64,000 bases of DNA from Peptoniphilus_A sp001811425 (lineage in GTDB: Bacteria; Bacillota; Clostridia; Tissierellales; Peptoniphilaceae): NCBI RefSeq assembly GCF_001811425.1, contig NZ_KV804709.1, forward strand, positions 72,107 to 136,106. Direction: 5' to 3'. The notes beneath the pieces are model-generated. The model had not been told where the DNA came from, ran no database searches, and saw only the letters and a program-made list of their open reading frames with translations. Position numbers and translations under genes: made by a program. This document shows positions 50,325 through 59,390 of the stretch, piece by piece (position 1 is the first letter of the stretch; each line of letters starts with the position of its first letter).

Positions 50325-51674
50325 TTAAGATTTTATTTCTTTTATTAAATTTGTTATCTCAATTTTAAATATAGGATCATCATCTAAATCCTCTCTTATT
50401 TTATCGTAAGCGTGAATTACAGTTGAGTGATCACGACCACCAAATACATCGCCTATTTTTGGAAGACTCAAGTCAGTGAGTTCTCTAGTAATATACATTG
50501 CTATTTGCCTTGGATAAGCAATTGCCTTAGTTCTCTTTCTTGAATTTAAATCATCAATTGTAAGCCCATATTTTTTTGCAACTTCAGATTTTATAAATTC
50601 TGCAGTAATTTGTTTTTTTGCCTTAGTTTCGTAAATATCACGAAGAACAATGGCAGCAGAATCAACTGAAATTTCAGAATCTGTAAGTTTAGAATATGCC
50701 ATTACTCGAGATAGTGCTCCTTCAAGTTCTCTAATATTACTTCTTACATTTTCTGCTATAAAATTCATAACTTCTTGGCTAACTTCAAAACCTTCTGAGT
50801 CTGCTTTTTTTCTCAAAATTGCAATTCTAGTTTCTAAATCAGGAGGTCCAATATCAACTACAAGCCCCCAGGCAAACCTTGAAATTAACCTTTCTTCAAG
50901 ACTTTTAATTTCCTTAGGTGGTTTATCAGAAGTAAGTACAATTTGCTTGTTTTGCTCGTGAAGTTCATTAAAAGTATGGAAAAATTCTTCCTGAGTCCTA
51001 TCTTTATCGGCAATAAATTGAATATCGTCAATTAAGAGAAGATCAACCTTCCTATACTTATTTCTAAAGTCCTCGTTCTTATTAGTTTGAATTGAATTAA
51101 TAAGTTCGTTTGTAAACTGCTCACTTGTAACGTATAAAATTTTTTTAGTAGGATCTTGTTCTAGTACAAAATGTCCAATTGCGTGCATTAAATGGGTCTT
51201 TCCAAGTCCAACACCTCCATATATGAAAAGTGGGTTTGAAAAGGCATTTTGCGGATTTTCATAATTTTCAGAAACTGCAAGTGCTGCTGCATGAGCAAAT
51301 TCATTGCTTTTGCCAACTACAAAAGTCTCAAAAGTATATTTTGGGTTGAGCCTTGAGACATTTAAAAATTTCTTATTTATAAGGCCTGCAGGATTTGTGT
51401 CACTTGCCTCATCTTCTGAAATAATGCTAATATCAAAATCAATTCCTGTAATTTCCTTTAATGCATCGCCAACTAAATCGAAATGTCTCTTGTTATTGGC
51501 AAGATAATCTCTTATAAAGGGTGATGGAACTGTAATTACAATTTTTTTATTGTCGTAGTCAATTGATTTTGGAAGCATTCTTGAAAACCAAGTGGAATAT
51601 GTAACTTGAGACATAGATTTTTTTTCAAGTTCTTTTAAGAAAGATTCCCACATAGTGGAAAGTTCTTTGTCCAT
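50325..51674 (-). CDS. dnaA: chromosomal replication initiator DnaA
   Basis: 449 residues. Binds DnaA boxes and melts oriC. Domain I about 1-85, linker, AAA+ domain III with YGGVGLGKTHLMHAIGH (Walker A) and VDLLLIDDIQFI (Walker B), domain IV with the DNA-binding signature GGRDHSTVIHAYDKI near the C-terminus. Ribosome site AGGAGGA. Flanked on both sides by DnaA boxes, so autoregulation is likely. Confidence 0.97.
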   Translation of the reverse strand: MDKELSTMWESFLKELEKKSMSQVTYSTWFSRMLPKSIDYDNKKIVITVPSPFIRDYLANNKRHFDLVGDALKEITGIDFDISIISEDEASDTNPAGLINKKFLNVSRLNPKYTFETFVVGKSNEFAHAAALAVSENYENPQNAFSNPLFIYGGVGLGKTHLMHAIGHFVLEQDPTKKILYVTSEQFTNELINSIQTNKNEDFRNKYRKVDLLLIDDIQFIADKDRTQEEFFHTFNELHEQNKQIVLTSDKPPKEIKSLEERLISRFAWGLVVDIGPPDLETRIAILRKKADSEGFEVSQEVMNFIAENVRSNIRELEGALSRVMAYSKLTDSEISVDSAAIVLRDIYETKAKKQITAEFIKSEVAKKYGLTIDDLNSRKRTKAIAYPRQIAMYITRELTDLSLPKIGDVFGGRDHSTVIHAYDKIREDLDDDPIFKIEITNLIKEIKS

Positions 51675-51719
51675 ATTTCCTCCTCATTAACAAATACTCT
51701 TTGTTTATAATTTTTTTGT

Positions 51720-52055
51720 TTATAAGTAAATCTACATTTGTTAATAGACATGTGGATAAAAAATTATAAACAAGTAAATTTTAGTAAATTTGTTGATAAA
51801 TTTATTTTAAAAATTGAAAATTTACTAATTTTAGAAAAATAAAAATAAAATTATCAACACTTTATCAACAGAATGTTAATAACTTTATTTATAAACAATT
51901 TTGTTTTTATCTACATACACTTCATATTTATCCACATATATTTTAACAAATAATGGCAGACTTATCAACAAGCTTGGATTTTGAAAGATTTTTTGTTTTG
52001 CTTATTTTTTCATATCATTAGTTATTATTTTATCGATATTTTATTGATAATACTT
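51720..52055. other. oriC: chromosomal replication origin oriC
   Basis: Non-coding, strongly A/T-rich gap between divergent dnaA and rpmH. DnaA boxes: TGTGGATAA 51751-51759, TGTTGATAA 51791-51799, TTATCAACA 51851-51859 and 51862-51870, TTATCTACA 51907-51915, perfect TTATCCACA 51928-51936, TTATCAACA 51962-51970. The segment 51980-52055, nearly free of G/C, is the probable unwinding element. Gene order and flanking strand switch also mark the origin. Confidence 0.9.
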
Positions 52056-52082
52056 GACAACTTTCCCATTTGTAAATAAAAT
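52054..52082 (+). promoter_or_regulatory. promoter of the rpmH-jag operon
   Basis: TTGACA (52054-52059), a 17-base spacer, TAAAAT (52077-52082), adjoining the unwinding region of oriC. Confidence 0.75.
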
Positions 52083-52108
52083 GATAAGGATAGAAAGAGG
52101 TGAGAACT

Positions 52109-52243
52109 TTGAAGAGAACTTTTCAACCAAAAAACAAACAAAGAAAAAGAGAACATGGTTTTCGTTCAAGAATGAGAACTAGATCAGGAAGAGCCGTTAT
52201 AAAGGCTAGAAGAAGAAAGGGCAGAAAGAGACTTTCAGCTTAG
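52109..52243 (+). CDS. rpmH: 50S ribosomal protein L34
   Basis: 44 residues, a complete L34: KRTFQPKNKQRKREHGF, then RSRMRTRSGRAVIKARR and RKGRKRLSA. Very basic, as expected. It starts with TTG at 52109, 7 bases after GAGGTG; the first ATG in frame is far too late (residue 22). First gene of the operon with rnpA 8 bases downstream, and it marks the right flank of oriC. Confidence 0.96.
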   Translation: MKRTFQPKNKQRKREHGFRSRMRTRSGRAVIKARRRKGRKRLSA

Positions 52244-52251
52244 GTTTTATA

Positions 52252-52587
52252 ATGAAGGATTGTTATTTAAAAAAGAATAGTGAATTTCAGAGGGTTTATT
52301 CTAATAAGAAAATTTCTGGATCAAGATATATCACTCTTTTTACTGTAGAAAATAATAGAGATTATCCAAGGTTCGGCATAACTGTCACTAAAAAAGTTGG
52401 AAATGCAGTAAATAGAAATTTTGTTAGAAGAAGATTAAAACACCTTTTAAGGGAGAATTCTCATAAAATAAAATCAGGTTATGATTATGTATTCGTTGCA
52501 AAAAAGGATGCCAGTGAATCTGATTTTAAAGACTTTAAGAATTCTTTTTTTTCTGTTTTGAAAAGACAAAAGAAGATGATTAAATGA
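52252..52587 (+). CDS. rnpA: ribonuclease P protein component
   Basis: 111 residues. Protein subunit of RNase P, which matures tRNA 5' ends. Motifs: LKKNSEFQRVYSNKK at the N-terminus, FGITVTKKVGNAVNRNFVRRRLKHLLRE (the RNR motif region), YDYVFVAKKDA. Overlaps yidD by 4 bases. Confidence 0.95.
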   Translation: MKDCYLKKNSEFQRVYSNKKISGSRYITLFTVENNRDYPRFGITVTKKVGNAVNRNFVRRRLKHLLRENSHKIKSGYDYVFVAKKDASESDFKDFKNSFFSVLKRQKKMIK

Positions 52588-52799
52588 GTAAAATATGTAT
52601 GTTATTAATAAGATTTTATCAAAAATTTATTTCCACATATCTTTTACCAGGAAGGCACTGTAGATTTACACCCACTTGTTCACAATACAGTTATGAAGCC
52701 TACGAGAAATATGGTTTTTTTAAAGGATCTTATCTAACTATTAGAAGGATTTTAAAATGCCATCCCTTTCATAAAGGCGGTTACGATCCTCTCATTTAA
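52584..52799 (+). CDS. yidD: membrane protein insertion efficiency factor YidD
   Basis: 71 residues. Signature RFTPTCSQYSYEAYEKYG and ILKCHPFHKGGYDPL, with the conserved cysteines. Amphipathic membrane-associated protein that assists YidC. Overlaps rnpA by 4 bases; yidC follows after 18. Confidence 0.94.
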   Translation: MSKICMLLIRFYQKFISTYLLPGRHCRFTPTCSQYSYEAYEKYGFFKGSYLTIRRILKCHPFHKGGYDPLI

Positions 52800-52817
52800 T
52801 ATTGGAGGAATTTATTA

Positions 52818-53552
52818 ATGCATTTAATTAGTTCTATACTTGGCAGATTTGTAAAGCTCATCTATGATGGACTTGCTGCAGTTATGCCACAGGAACCAGC
52901 TCAAGTTTCATATTTTGCACTTTCAATTATTATTGCGACTATTATTATTAAGCTTTTTATTTTGCCACTTAACATTTCTCAAATGAAAAATCAAAAGAAA
53001 ATGGCAAAAATTCAACCTGAGCTTAAGAGAATTCAAAAAAAGTACAAAAATGATCCGCAAACTTTAGCTGCAAAACAACAAAAGCTTTATAAGGAAAATA
53101 ATACAAATGTTGCTGCAGGATGTCTTCCTATGATTATAACAATGGTTGTATTAATTGCTTTTTATAGAGTTTTTATAAACCCACAAACCTTTGCTTTTAC
53201 AGACCCAGGTTTTTATGAAGCCATGAACAAGAATTTCTTCTATATAGAAAATATTGATCATGCAGATACAACTCTAATTATGCCAGTAATAGCTGCTGTT
53301 TCAACATTTTTAGTAAGTTTTATTACTACTAAAAACCCTGCTACTCAAGGTGCAGGTGCTGATCAAGCTAAGTCTATGATGACAACTATGATGGTTGTAA
53401 TGCCAATTTTAATTTTTTCAATGGCGAGAAAATATGCAGCTGGTCTTGTTATTTATTGGACTGTTTCTAATATATTTTCAATAGTCCAACAGCTTATTAC
53501 TAATAAGATTGTAGAAGAAGAGATTGAAGAAGTTGAGGTTAATGATAAGTAA
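52818..53552 (+). CDS. yidC: membrane protein insertase YidC/SpoIIIJ
   Basis: 244 residues, the short Gram-positive form. Inserts proteins into the cell membrane. Five membrane helices (about 7-25, 30-50, 105-125, 150-170, 195-225); the second begins SYFALSIIIATIIIKLFILPL, whose positive residue in the membrane groove is a YidC hallmark; a charged cytoplasmic loop (KNQKKMAKIQPELKRIQKKY) follows. No lipobox cysteine at the N-terminus, unlike many SpoIIIJ proteins. Its stop overlaps the jag start (TAATG). Confidence 0.94.
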   Translation: MHLISSILGRFVKLIYDGLAAVMPQEPAQVSYFALSIIIATIIIKLFILPLNISQMKNQKKMAKIQPELKRIQKKYKNDPQTLAAKQQKLYKENNTNVAAGCLPMIITMVVLIAFYRVFINPQTFAFTDPGFYEAMNKNFFYIENIDHADTTLIMPVIAAVSTFLVSFITTKNPATQGAGADQAKSMMTTMMVVMPILIFSMARKYAAGLVIYWTVSNIFSIVQQLITNKIVEEEIEEVEVNDK

Positions 53553-54364
53553 TGAATTATGTAATTAAAACGGGAAAATCCGTAGATGAAGCAGTAAGAG
53601 AGGCTCTAAAAGAATTAAATATTTCTAGAGAAAAAGCTGAAATTGAAATACTAGATGAAGGTCAAAAGGGATTTTTGGGACTTATTGGTTCTAAGGATGC
53701 CACTGTAAAAGTATGGCCAAGAGAAGATGAAACTAAAAGTATTTTAAATGAAATATTTAATGAAGAAATTGAAACAGAGAAGAGCCAGGAAGCAGTTCAC
53801 GAAGATGTTGAACTTGAAATCGAAAACAATGAAGTTTCCACTGAAGAAGTACAAGAAGTTATTGATGTAGAAGAAGGCACAAAGAGCATAGAAGAAGAAA
53901 ACCAAGAAATTTTAGATGCTGCCAGAGAATTTATTTCAAAAATTCTTGATACTTTTGAACTTGAAAACAGCGTGGAAATGGAACTTAAGGATAATGTTCT
54001 AACTATTAATGTCAATGGAGATGAAAATAGACTAGGTATTTTAATTGGAAAAAGAGGTGTAACTCTTGATTCAATTCAATATATTTTAAATTTAATAGTC
54101 AATAAAAAATCTTCAAGATATATTAGAGTCAATTTAGATTCTAGTGGTTATAGAGAAAAGAGAAAAGAAACTCTTATAAATCTTGCAAAGAAAATGGCTA
54201 ATAAGGTAACAAAAACTGGTAGGTCAGTTAAACTTGAACCTATGAATTCTTATGAAAGAAAAATTATCCACACAGCCTTGCAAGATTATGAAGGAGTGCT
54301 TACACACTCTGAAGGTAAAGATCCTTTTAGAAAAGTTGTAATTCAAAAGGAAAGAAAATATTAA
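53552..54364 (+). CDS. khpB: RNA-binding protein Jag/KhpB
   Basis: 270 residues. Jag_N domain (1-52, with KGFLGLIGSKDA), a long acidic linker (about 58-120, Glu-rich), a KH domain (about 125-195, LGILIGKRGVTLDSIQYILN) and an R3H domain (about 205-268, MNSYERKIIHTALQDYEGV with R/H). Binds RNA, with links to cell-wall synthesis and division in other Firmicutes. Last gene before the terminator at 54383. Confidence 0.94.
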   Translation: MNYVIKTGKSVDEAVREALKELNISREKAEIEILDEGQKGFLGLIGSKDATVKVWPREDETKSILNEIFNEEIETEKSQEAVHEDVELEIENNEVSTEEVQEVIDVEEGTKSIEEENQEILDAAREFISKILDTFELENSVEMELKDNVLTINVNGDENRLGILIGKRGVTLDSIQYILNLIVNKKSSRYIRVNLDSSGYREKRKETLINLAKKMANKVTKTGRSVKLEPMNSYERKIIHTALQDYEGVLTHSEGKDPFRKVVIQKERKY

Positions 54365-54382
54365 AAAGAAAATATTTATGAG

Positions 54383-54407
54383 GGCTTTATTTTAAAAGCC
54401 TTCTTTT
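54383..54407 (+). terminator. terminator of the rpmH-jag operon
   Basis: GGCTTT (54383-54388), loop ATTTTA, AAAGCC (54395-54400), then TTCTTTTTT. Confidence 0.85.
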
Positions 54408-54452
54408 TTATTTCCTTTAATTGTAGTAATATAGTTTAAAAGGACTGATTTT

Positions 54453-55832
54453 ATGGGAAATTTAAATGATACTATTGCTGCAATTTCTACTGCAATTGGC
54501 GAAGCTGGTATTGCCATTGTAAGAATGAGCGGCGACGATTCAATAAATATAATAGATAAGATTTTTGTGTCTGCAAGTGGAACTAAGATGGCAGAGGCTG
54601 AAAACAGAAAATTTTTGTATGGTCATATATGTGACGGTGACAAAAAAATAGATGAGGTTTTAGTTGTTAAGATGAAGGGACCTCACTCCTACACGGCAGA
54701 AGATATTGTAGAAATCCACTGTCATGGCGGCGTCGTTTCTGTGAAGAGAATTTTAAATTTAATTTTATCTAAGGGCGCAAGGCTTGCTGAAAAGGGCGAG
54801 TTTACTAAGAGGGGATTTTTAAATGGAAGGATTGATTTAACCCAAGCTGAAGCTGTAATTGACCTTATTAAAGCCAAGACAGACATTTCCTTTGACCTTG
54901 GTTTAAATCAACTTGGTGGTGCCTTAAGCGAAGTTTTAAATAAGTTAAAGGATGAACTTGTTTCCATGCAGGCTCTAATTGTGGCAAACATCGATTTTCC
55001 TGACGAAGATATAGAAGATGCTGCCTATAACGACCTCCTCGACAGAAGTAATAAGATTTTGGAAAAGATGGATAAGCTTCTTGAAAATTCTAAAAACTCT
55101 AGGCTGTTGAGAGACGGCATAAACACAGTAATTCTTGGCAAGCCAAATGTTGGCAAGTCTTCTCTTTTAAATGGTCTATTAAAGTACGATAGGGCGATTG
55201 TAACAGACATTGCAGGAACAACGAGAGATGTAATTGAAGATTACATCAACTTAGATGGAGTTCTCTTAAAAATTTCTGACACTGCAGGTATTAGAGAGAC
55301 TGAGGATGAAGTTGAAAAAATTGGCGTAAATATTGCCAGGGAAAAGTTAAAGGATGCAGATCTTGTAATTGCAATTTTTGATATTTCAAGAGACTTTGAC
55401 CAAGACGACAAGGAAATTTTAAAATTAATTGAAAATAAAAAACATATTATCATTTTAAACAAGGACGACTTAGAACAAAAGATTTCTGATGATGAAATCG
55501 AAAAATATTTTAAAGATGATTATTTGAGACTTTCAGTTATGGAAAATGAATCTGTTATGAAGGTGGAAAAACTCATTATAGATTTGTTTTTTGATGGAGA
55601 GCTTCAAATTTCCTCCGATACGGTGCTTTCTAATTTAAGGCATATAAATGCATTAAGGGAAGCAAAAAAAGAGCTTTTAGGGGTAAATGAGAGCCTAAAT
55701 AAAAGGGTGTTTTTAGATTTAATTGAAGTTGACCTTGAAAATGTAATTGCTCACATTTCTGAAATAACAGGAACAATTACTACAGAAGATATTTTGGACA
55801 GAGTATTTTCTGAATTTTGTATAGGAAAGTAG
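54453..55832 (+). CDS. mnmE: tRNA modification GTPase MnmE
   Basis: 459 residues. With MnmG it modifies uridine 34 of certain tRNAs (cmnm5U). N-terminal folate-binding domain (1-120), helical domain, inserted G domain about 215-375 with GKPNVGKSSL (G1), DIAGTTRD (G2), DTAGI (G3) and NKDD (G4), and the C-terminal FCIGK with the conserved cysteine. mnmG follows after 6 bases. Confidence 0.96.
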   Translation: MGNLNDTIAAISTAIGEAGIAIVRMSGDDSINIIDKIFVSASGTKMAEAENRKFLYGHICDGDKKIDEVLVVKMKGPHSYTAEDIVEIHCHGGVVSVKRILNLILSKGARLAEKGEFTKRGFLNGRIDLTQAEAVIDLIKAKTDISFDLGLNQLGGALSEVLNKLKDELVSMQALIVANIDFPDEDIEDAAYNDLLDRSNKILEKMDKLLENSKNSRLLRDGINTVILGKPNVGKSSLLNGLLKYDRAIVTDIAGTTRDVIEDYINLDGVLLKISDTAGIRETEDEVEKIGVNIAREKLKDADLVIAIFDISRDFDQDDKEILKLIENKKHIIILNKDDLEQKISDDEIEKYFKDDYLRLSVMENESVMKVEKLIIDLFFDGELQISSDTVLSNLRHINALREAKKELLGVNESLNKRVFLDLIEVDLENVIAHISEITGTITTEDILDRVFSEFCIGK

Positions 55833-55838
55833 GTAAAG

Positions 55839-57743
55839 ATGTCAGATATTAAATATTTTGAAGCTGGAGATTTTGACACAGTAGTAATTGGGGCAGGTCA
55901 CGCAGGCAGTGAAGCTGCTCTTGCCTCTGCAAGACTTGGTGCAAAAACTCTTTTATTATGTATAAACTTGGATTCAATTGCACAAATGAGCTGTAACCCA
56001 AACATTGGCGGCACAGGCAAGGGACACCTGGTGCGTGAAATCGACGCCCTTGGCGGAGAAATGGCAAAAAATATAGATAAGACTTTTATCCAATCCAGGA
56101 TGCTTAATACTTCAAAGGGTCCAGCAGTTCACTCACTTAGAGTTCAAGCCGACAAGAGAAAGTATCATGAAGAGATGAAGAGAGTTTTGGAAAATGAAGA
56201 TAATCTTTATCTTGTGCAAGACGAAGCCATTAGAATTTTAAAAGATGGCAATAAAGTTACTGGAGTATTGACTAAAAATGGCGCAAAATACAAGACAAAG
56301 TGCGTCGTAATTTGCTCTGGAACTTATCTAAGATCAAGGATATTTATGGGAGAAGTAAATTATTCTTCTGGTCCAAGTGGCTTCGGTCCAGCTAATTATC
56401 TTTCAGAAAGCCTTGAAAAAGATTTTGGAATGAAGCTTAGAAGGCTTAAAACTGGTACTCCTGCAAGAGTTTTGAGAAAATCAATAGATTATTCAGTCAT
56501 GACAGAACAACATGGAGACGAAAAAATTGTTCCCTTTTCTTTCTTAAACATAGATAAGGAATATGACATTGACCAAGAGCTTTGTTATCTAACTTATACT
56601 ACAAAAAAATGCCACGACATTATAAGAGAAAACATTGGAAGATCAGCCTTGGCACTTGGCGACATTGAGGGAAAGGGTCCCAGATACTGCCCATCAATTG
56701 AAGATAAGGTAACAAGATTTGCAGATAGAGATGCCCATCAAGTTTTTATTGAACCAGAAGGACTTACAACTGATGAGATGTATATTCAAGGAGTTTCCTC
56801 TTCCCTACCAGTAGAAATTCAACAAGAATTTTATAAAGAAATAATTGGAATGGAAAACTGCAAAATTTTAAGACCTGCCTATGCCATTGAATACGACGCA
56901 ATTGACGCAACTCTATTAAAGAGAAGCTTGGAGCACATGGACTATGATGGACTATTCTTCGCTGGACAAATAAATGGTTCTAGCGGCTATGAAGAAGCTG
57001 GATGCCAAGGAATTGTGGCAGGTATAAATGCAGCTTTAAAAGTTCAAGGAAAAGAACCCTTTGTATTAGATAGATCAGAGGCTTACATTGGAGTTTTAAT
57101 AGATGATTTAGTTACAAAAGGAAGCCTTGAACCTTATAGAATGATGACTTCAAGAGCAGAATATAGACTTACACTAAGGCAGGACAATGCCGACTTGAGA
57201 CTAACTCAAAAAGGAAGAGACATTGGACTTGTAGATGATGAGAGATATAAAGCTTATCTCTACAGAAAAAATGCAATTGAAGAAGAAATTGCTAGAATTA
57301 AAAAGATTCAAATTAACCCAACTGCAGAAAATAACAGAATTCTGGAAAGCCTTGGTTCAACTGAAACTCAAAACTCCTTCTCACTTTATGAGCTCATAAA
57401 AAGGCCTGAGCTTGACTACAAAAAGCTAGAAGTTTTTGACAAAAATAGACCTTTTGTCCGCTATGATGTAATAAGAAATATTGAAATAGAAATAAAATAC
57501 GAAGGCTACATCAAGAAGCAAGAAATACAAATTAAACAATTTAAAAAACTTGAAAATAAAAAGCTTTCAAAGGATATTGACTATAAAAATATGGACGGAC
57601 TTAGAATAGAAGCGAGAGAAAAACTTTCAGACATAAGACCAGAATCAATTGGTCAAGCATCGAGAATAACTGGAGTTTCGCCAGCGGATATAAATGTACT
57701 TTTGATACACCTTGAACAAATGAGGAGAAAAAATGTTAATTGA
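55839..57743 (+). CDS. mnmG: tRNA uridine-5-carboxymethylaminomethyl modification enzyme MnmG
   Basis: 634 residues. FAD enzyme and partner of MnmE. FAD-binding VVIGAGHAGSEAALASARLG at about 15-34; NPNIGGTGKGHLVREIDALGG; C-terminal helical domain with YIKKQEIQIKQF and LIHLEQMRR. Overlaps rsmG by 11 bases, so the three RNA-modification genes are one transcript. Confidence 0.96.
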   Translation: MSDIKYFEAGDFDTVVIGAGHAGSEAALASARLGAKTLLLCINLDSIAQMSCNPNIGGTGKGHLVREIDALGGEMAKNIDKTFIQSRMLNTSKGPAVHSLRVQADKRKYHEEMKRVLENEDNLYLVQDEAIRILKDGNKVTGVLTKNGAKYKTKCVVICSGTYLRSRIFMGEVNYSSGPSGFGPANYLSESLEKDFGMKLRRLKTGTPARVLRKSIDYSVMTEQHGDEKIVPFSFLNIDKEYDIDQELCYLTYTTKKCHDIIRENIGRSALALGDIEGKGPRYCPSIEDKVTRFADRDAHQVFIEPEGLTTDEMYIQGVSSSLPVEIQQEFYKEIIGMENCKILRPAYAIEYDAIDATLLKRSLEHMDYDGLFFAGQINGSSGYEEAGCQGIVAGINAALKVQGKEPFVLDRSEAYIGVLIDDLVTKGSLEPYRMMTSRAEYRLTLRQDNADLRLTQKGRDIGLVDDERYKAYLYRKNAIEEEIARIKKIQINPTAENNRILESLGSTETQNSFSLYELIKRPELDYKKLEVFDKNRPFVRYDVIRNIEIEIKYEGYIKKQEIQIKQFKKLENKKLSKDIDYKNMDGLRIEAREKLSDIRPESIGQASRITGVSPADINVLLIHLEQMRRKNVN

Positions 57744-58425
57744 TTACATGGGAGATTTCGGTCTGGACACGAAAAACATTGATAAATTTGAAAAATATAA
57801 AGAATTAATTCTCGAGTACAACAAGCATACCAATCTCACGAGGATTACTGAAGAAGATGATTTTAATGTAAAGCATTTTTTGGACTCACTTAGTCTATTT
57901 AAGACTGGTTTATTTGATGGAGATAAAAAAATCATAGACATTGGAACTGGTGCAGGCTTTCCGGGAGTTCCCTTAAAGCTTTACAATGAAGAATTGGACA
58001 TAACTTTACTTGATTCTCTCAGAAAGAGGATTGATTTCTTGAATGGAGTGATAGAAGAGCTTGGCCTTACAAAGATAAAGGCAATTCATGCAAGGGCAGA
58101 AGAAATTGCAAGGACAGAAGATTATAGAGAACAATATGACCTTGCAGTATCAAGAGCTGTCGCAAACTTATCAACCCTTACAGAATATGCCATGGGCTTT
58201 GTAAAAGTTGGTGGATATTTTATTTCTCAAAAAGGTCCGGAGTATGAAGATGAATTAAAAAACGCAAAAAGAGCCATAGAAGTAATGGGAGGAGAAGTTC
58301 AAAATGTCCTTCACACTCCCCTACCTAATGACATTGACCACTATATAATTGTCATAAAAAAGGTTAAACACACAGATAAAAAGTATCCAAGAGGCGGAGG
58401 AAAGCCAAGGAAGTCGCCACTATAA
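57733..58425 (+). CDS. rsmG: 16S rRNA (guanine527-N7)-methyltransferase RsmG
   Basis: 230 residues. SAM-dependent methyltransferase of the 530 loop of 16S rRNA. Motifs: YNKHTNLTRITEEDDFNVKHFLDSL, SAM site IIDIGTGAGFPGVPLK, SRAVANL, and basic C-terminal tail PRGGGKPRKSPL. Start ATG 57733 is inside the mnmG end, behind GAGGAG. Confidence 0.95.
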   Translation: MLIDYMGDFGLDTKNIDKFEKYKELILEYNKHTNLTRITEEDDFNVKHFLDSLSLFKTGLFDGDKKIIDIGTGAGFPGVPLKLYNEELDITLLDSLRKRIDFLNGVIEELGLTKIKAIHARAEEIARTEDYREQYDLAVSRAVANLSTLTEYAMGFVKVGGYFISQKGPEYEDELKNAKRAIEVMGGEVQNVLHTPLPNDIDHYIIVIKKVKHTDKKYPRGGGKPRKSPL

Positions 58426-58452
58426 TAAATAATATAAAGAGATTAAAAATGA

Positions 58453-58536
58453 ATGCTCTACATAGAGCATGAAGGCAAAAATAAAAAATGCTCCATGTAG
58501 AGCCTAAATAAAAAATAAAAATGCTCCACGTAGAGC
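58453..58536. repeat. three evenly spaced palindromes before parA (candidate parS sites)
   Basis: GCTCTACATAGAGC (58455-58468), GCTCCATGTAGAGC (58490-58503) and GCTCCACGTAGAGC (58523-58536), each preceded by AT, start 35 and 33 bases apart. All are one or two changes from the perfect palindrome GCTCTACGTAGAGC. The spacers are A-rich. The third shares TCCACGT with the usual Firmicutes parS (TGTTNCACGTGAAACA). They lie in the 209-base gap directly upstream of parAB; as RNA they would form three small hairpins. Confidence 0.7.
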
Positions 58537-58537
58537 G

Positions 58538-58572
58538 AAGCTTCAAAATAATTTTTTGGAGCTTATTTTTTT
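58538..58572 (+). terminator. terminator of the mnmE-mnmG-rsmG operon
   Basis: AAGCTTC (58538-58544) with GGAGCTT (58558-58564), one mismatch, then A and seven T. Confidence 0.7.
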
Positions 58573-58634
58573 GCTTAATCTTTCAAAAAAATTTCAAACA
58601 TGGTATTATTAATAATATAGAAATGAGGTAAAAA

Positions 58635-59390
58635 ATGTCTGTTGTAATTACAGTTTTTAATCAGAAAGGCGGAGTTGGCAAAAGCACCACCGTCATAAAT
58701 TTAAGCTCAGCACTGGCTTTGAGAGGCAAAAAGACTCTTATAGTAGACATGGATCCTCAGGGTAATGCAACTTCAGGGCTGGGTCTATACGAGTTTCAAA
58801 ATATGATTTACGACTTTGTCATTGACGAAGAGATTGATTCAATTTATAAAACTTCCTTTAATAAACTTGACATCATCCCATCTAGTGGAGAATTTGCTGG
58901 TGTGGAAATTGAACTTGCAAGATACGATGATTGGCAATACAAGTTGAAGAAGATGATAGATAAAGTAAGAGACGACTATGATTTTGTAATCATTGACTCC
59001 CCTCCTTCACTGGGAATCTTATCTATGATGTCTTTAGTGGCAAGCGACAAAATACTCATCCCTGTGCAATGCGAGTACTATGCCCTTGAAGGAGTCTCAC
59101 AACTCATGGATACAATCACTCTTGTGAGAGATAATTTTAATCCAAGTTTGACCATCTTGGGTGTTGTAATGTGCATGCACGATGGAAGGACTAACCTTGC
59201 CAATCAAGTTGTGGAAGAAGTGGAAAAATTCTTTAAGGACAAAGTTTTTAAAACTTTTATACCAAGAAATGTTAGGCTGGCAGAGGCACCAAGTTTTGGA
59301 ATGAACATATTTGATTATGACAGCAAATCCAAGGGAGCAAAGGCTTATACAGATCTTGCCAAGGAAGTAATAGGTGAAATAGATGGCTAA
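58635..59390 (+). CDS. parA: chromosome partitioning ATPase ParA/Soj
   Basis: 251 residues. Deviant Walker A KGGVGKSTT at about residues 10-18, Walker A' FVIIDSPPSLG, and Walker B-like LIVDMDPQGNATSGLG. Acts with ParB in origin segregation and in control of DnaA. Overlaps parB by 8 bases. The palindrome triplet lies about 100 bases upstream. Confidence 0.95.
   Translation: MSVVITVFNQKGGVGKSTTVINLSSALALRGKKTLIVDMDPQGNATSGLGLYEFQNMIYDFVIDEEIDSIYKTSFNKLDIIPSSGEFAGVEIELARYDDWQYKLKKMIDKVRDDYDFVIIDSPPSLGILSMMSLVASDKILIPVQCEYYALEGVSQLMDTITLVRDNFNPSLTILGVVMCMHDGRTNLANQVVEEVEKFFKDKVFKTFIPRNVRLAEAPSFGMNIFDYDSKSKGAKAYTDLAKEVIGEIDG

Noticed and set aside
58453..58536. Regularly spaced repeats that could suggest a short CRISPR array
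   Set aside because: Repeats are only 14-18 bp and palindromic, the spacers are nearly identical A-rich sequence, and no cas genes are near.
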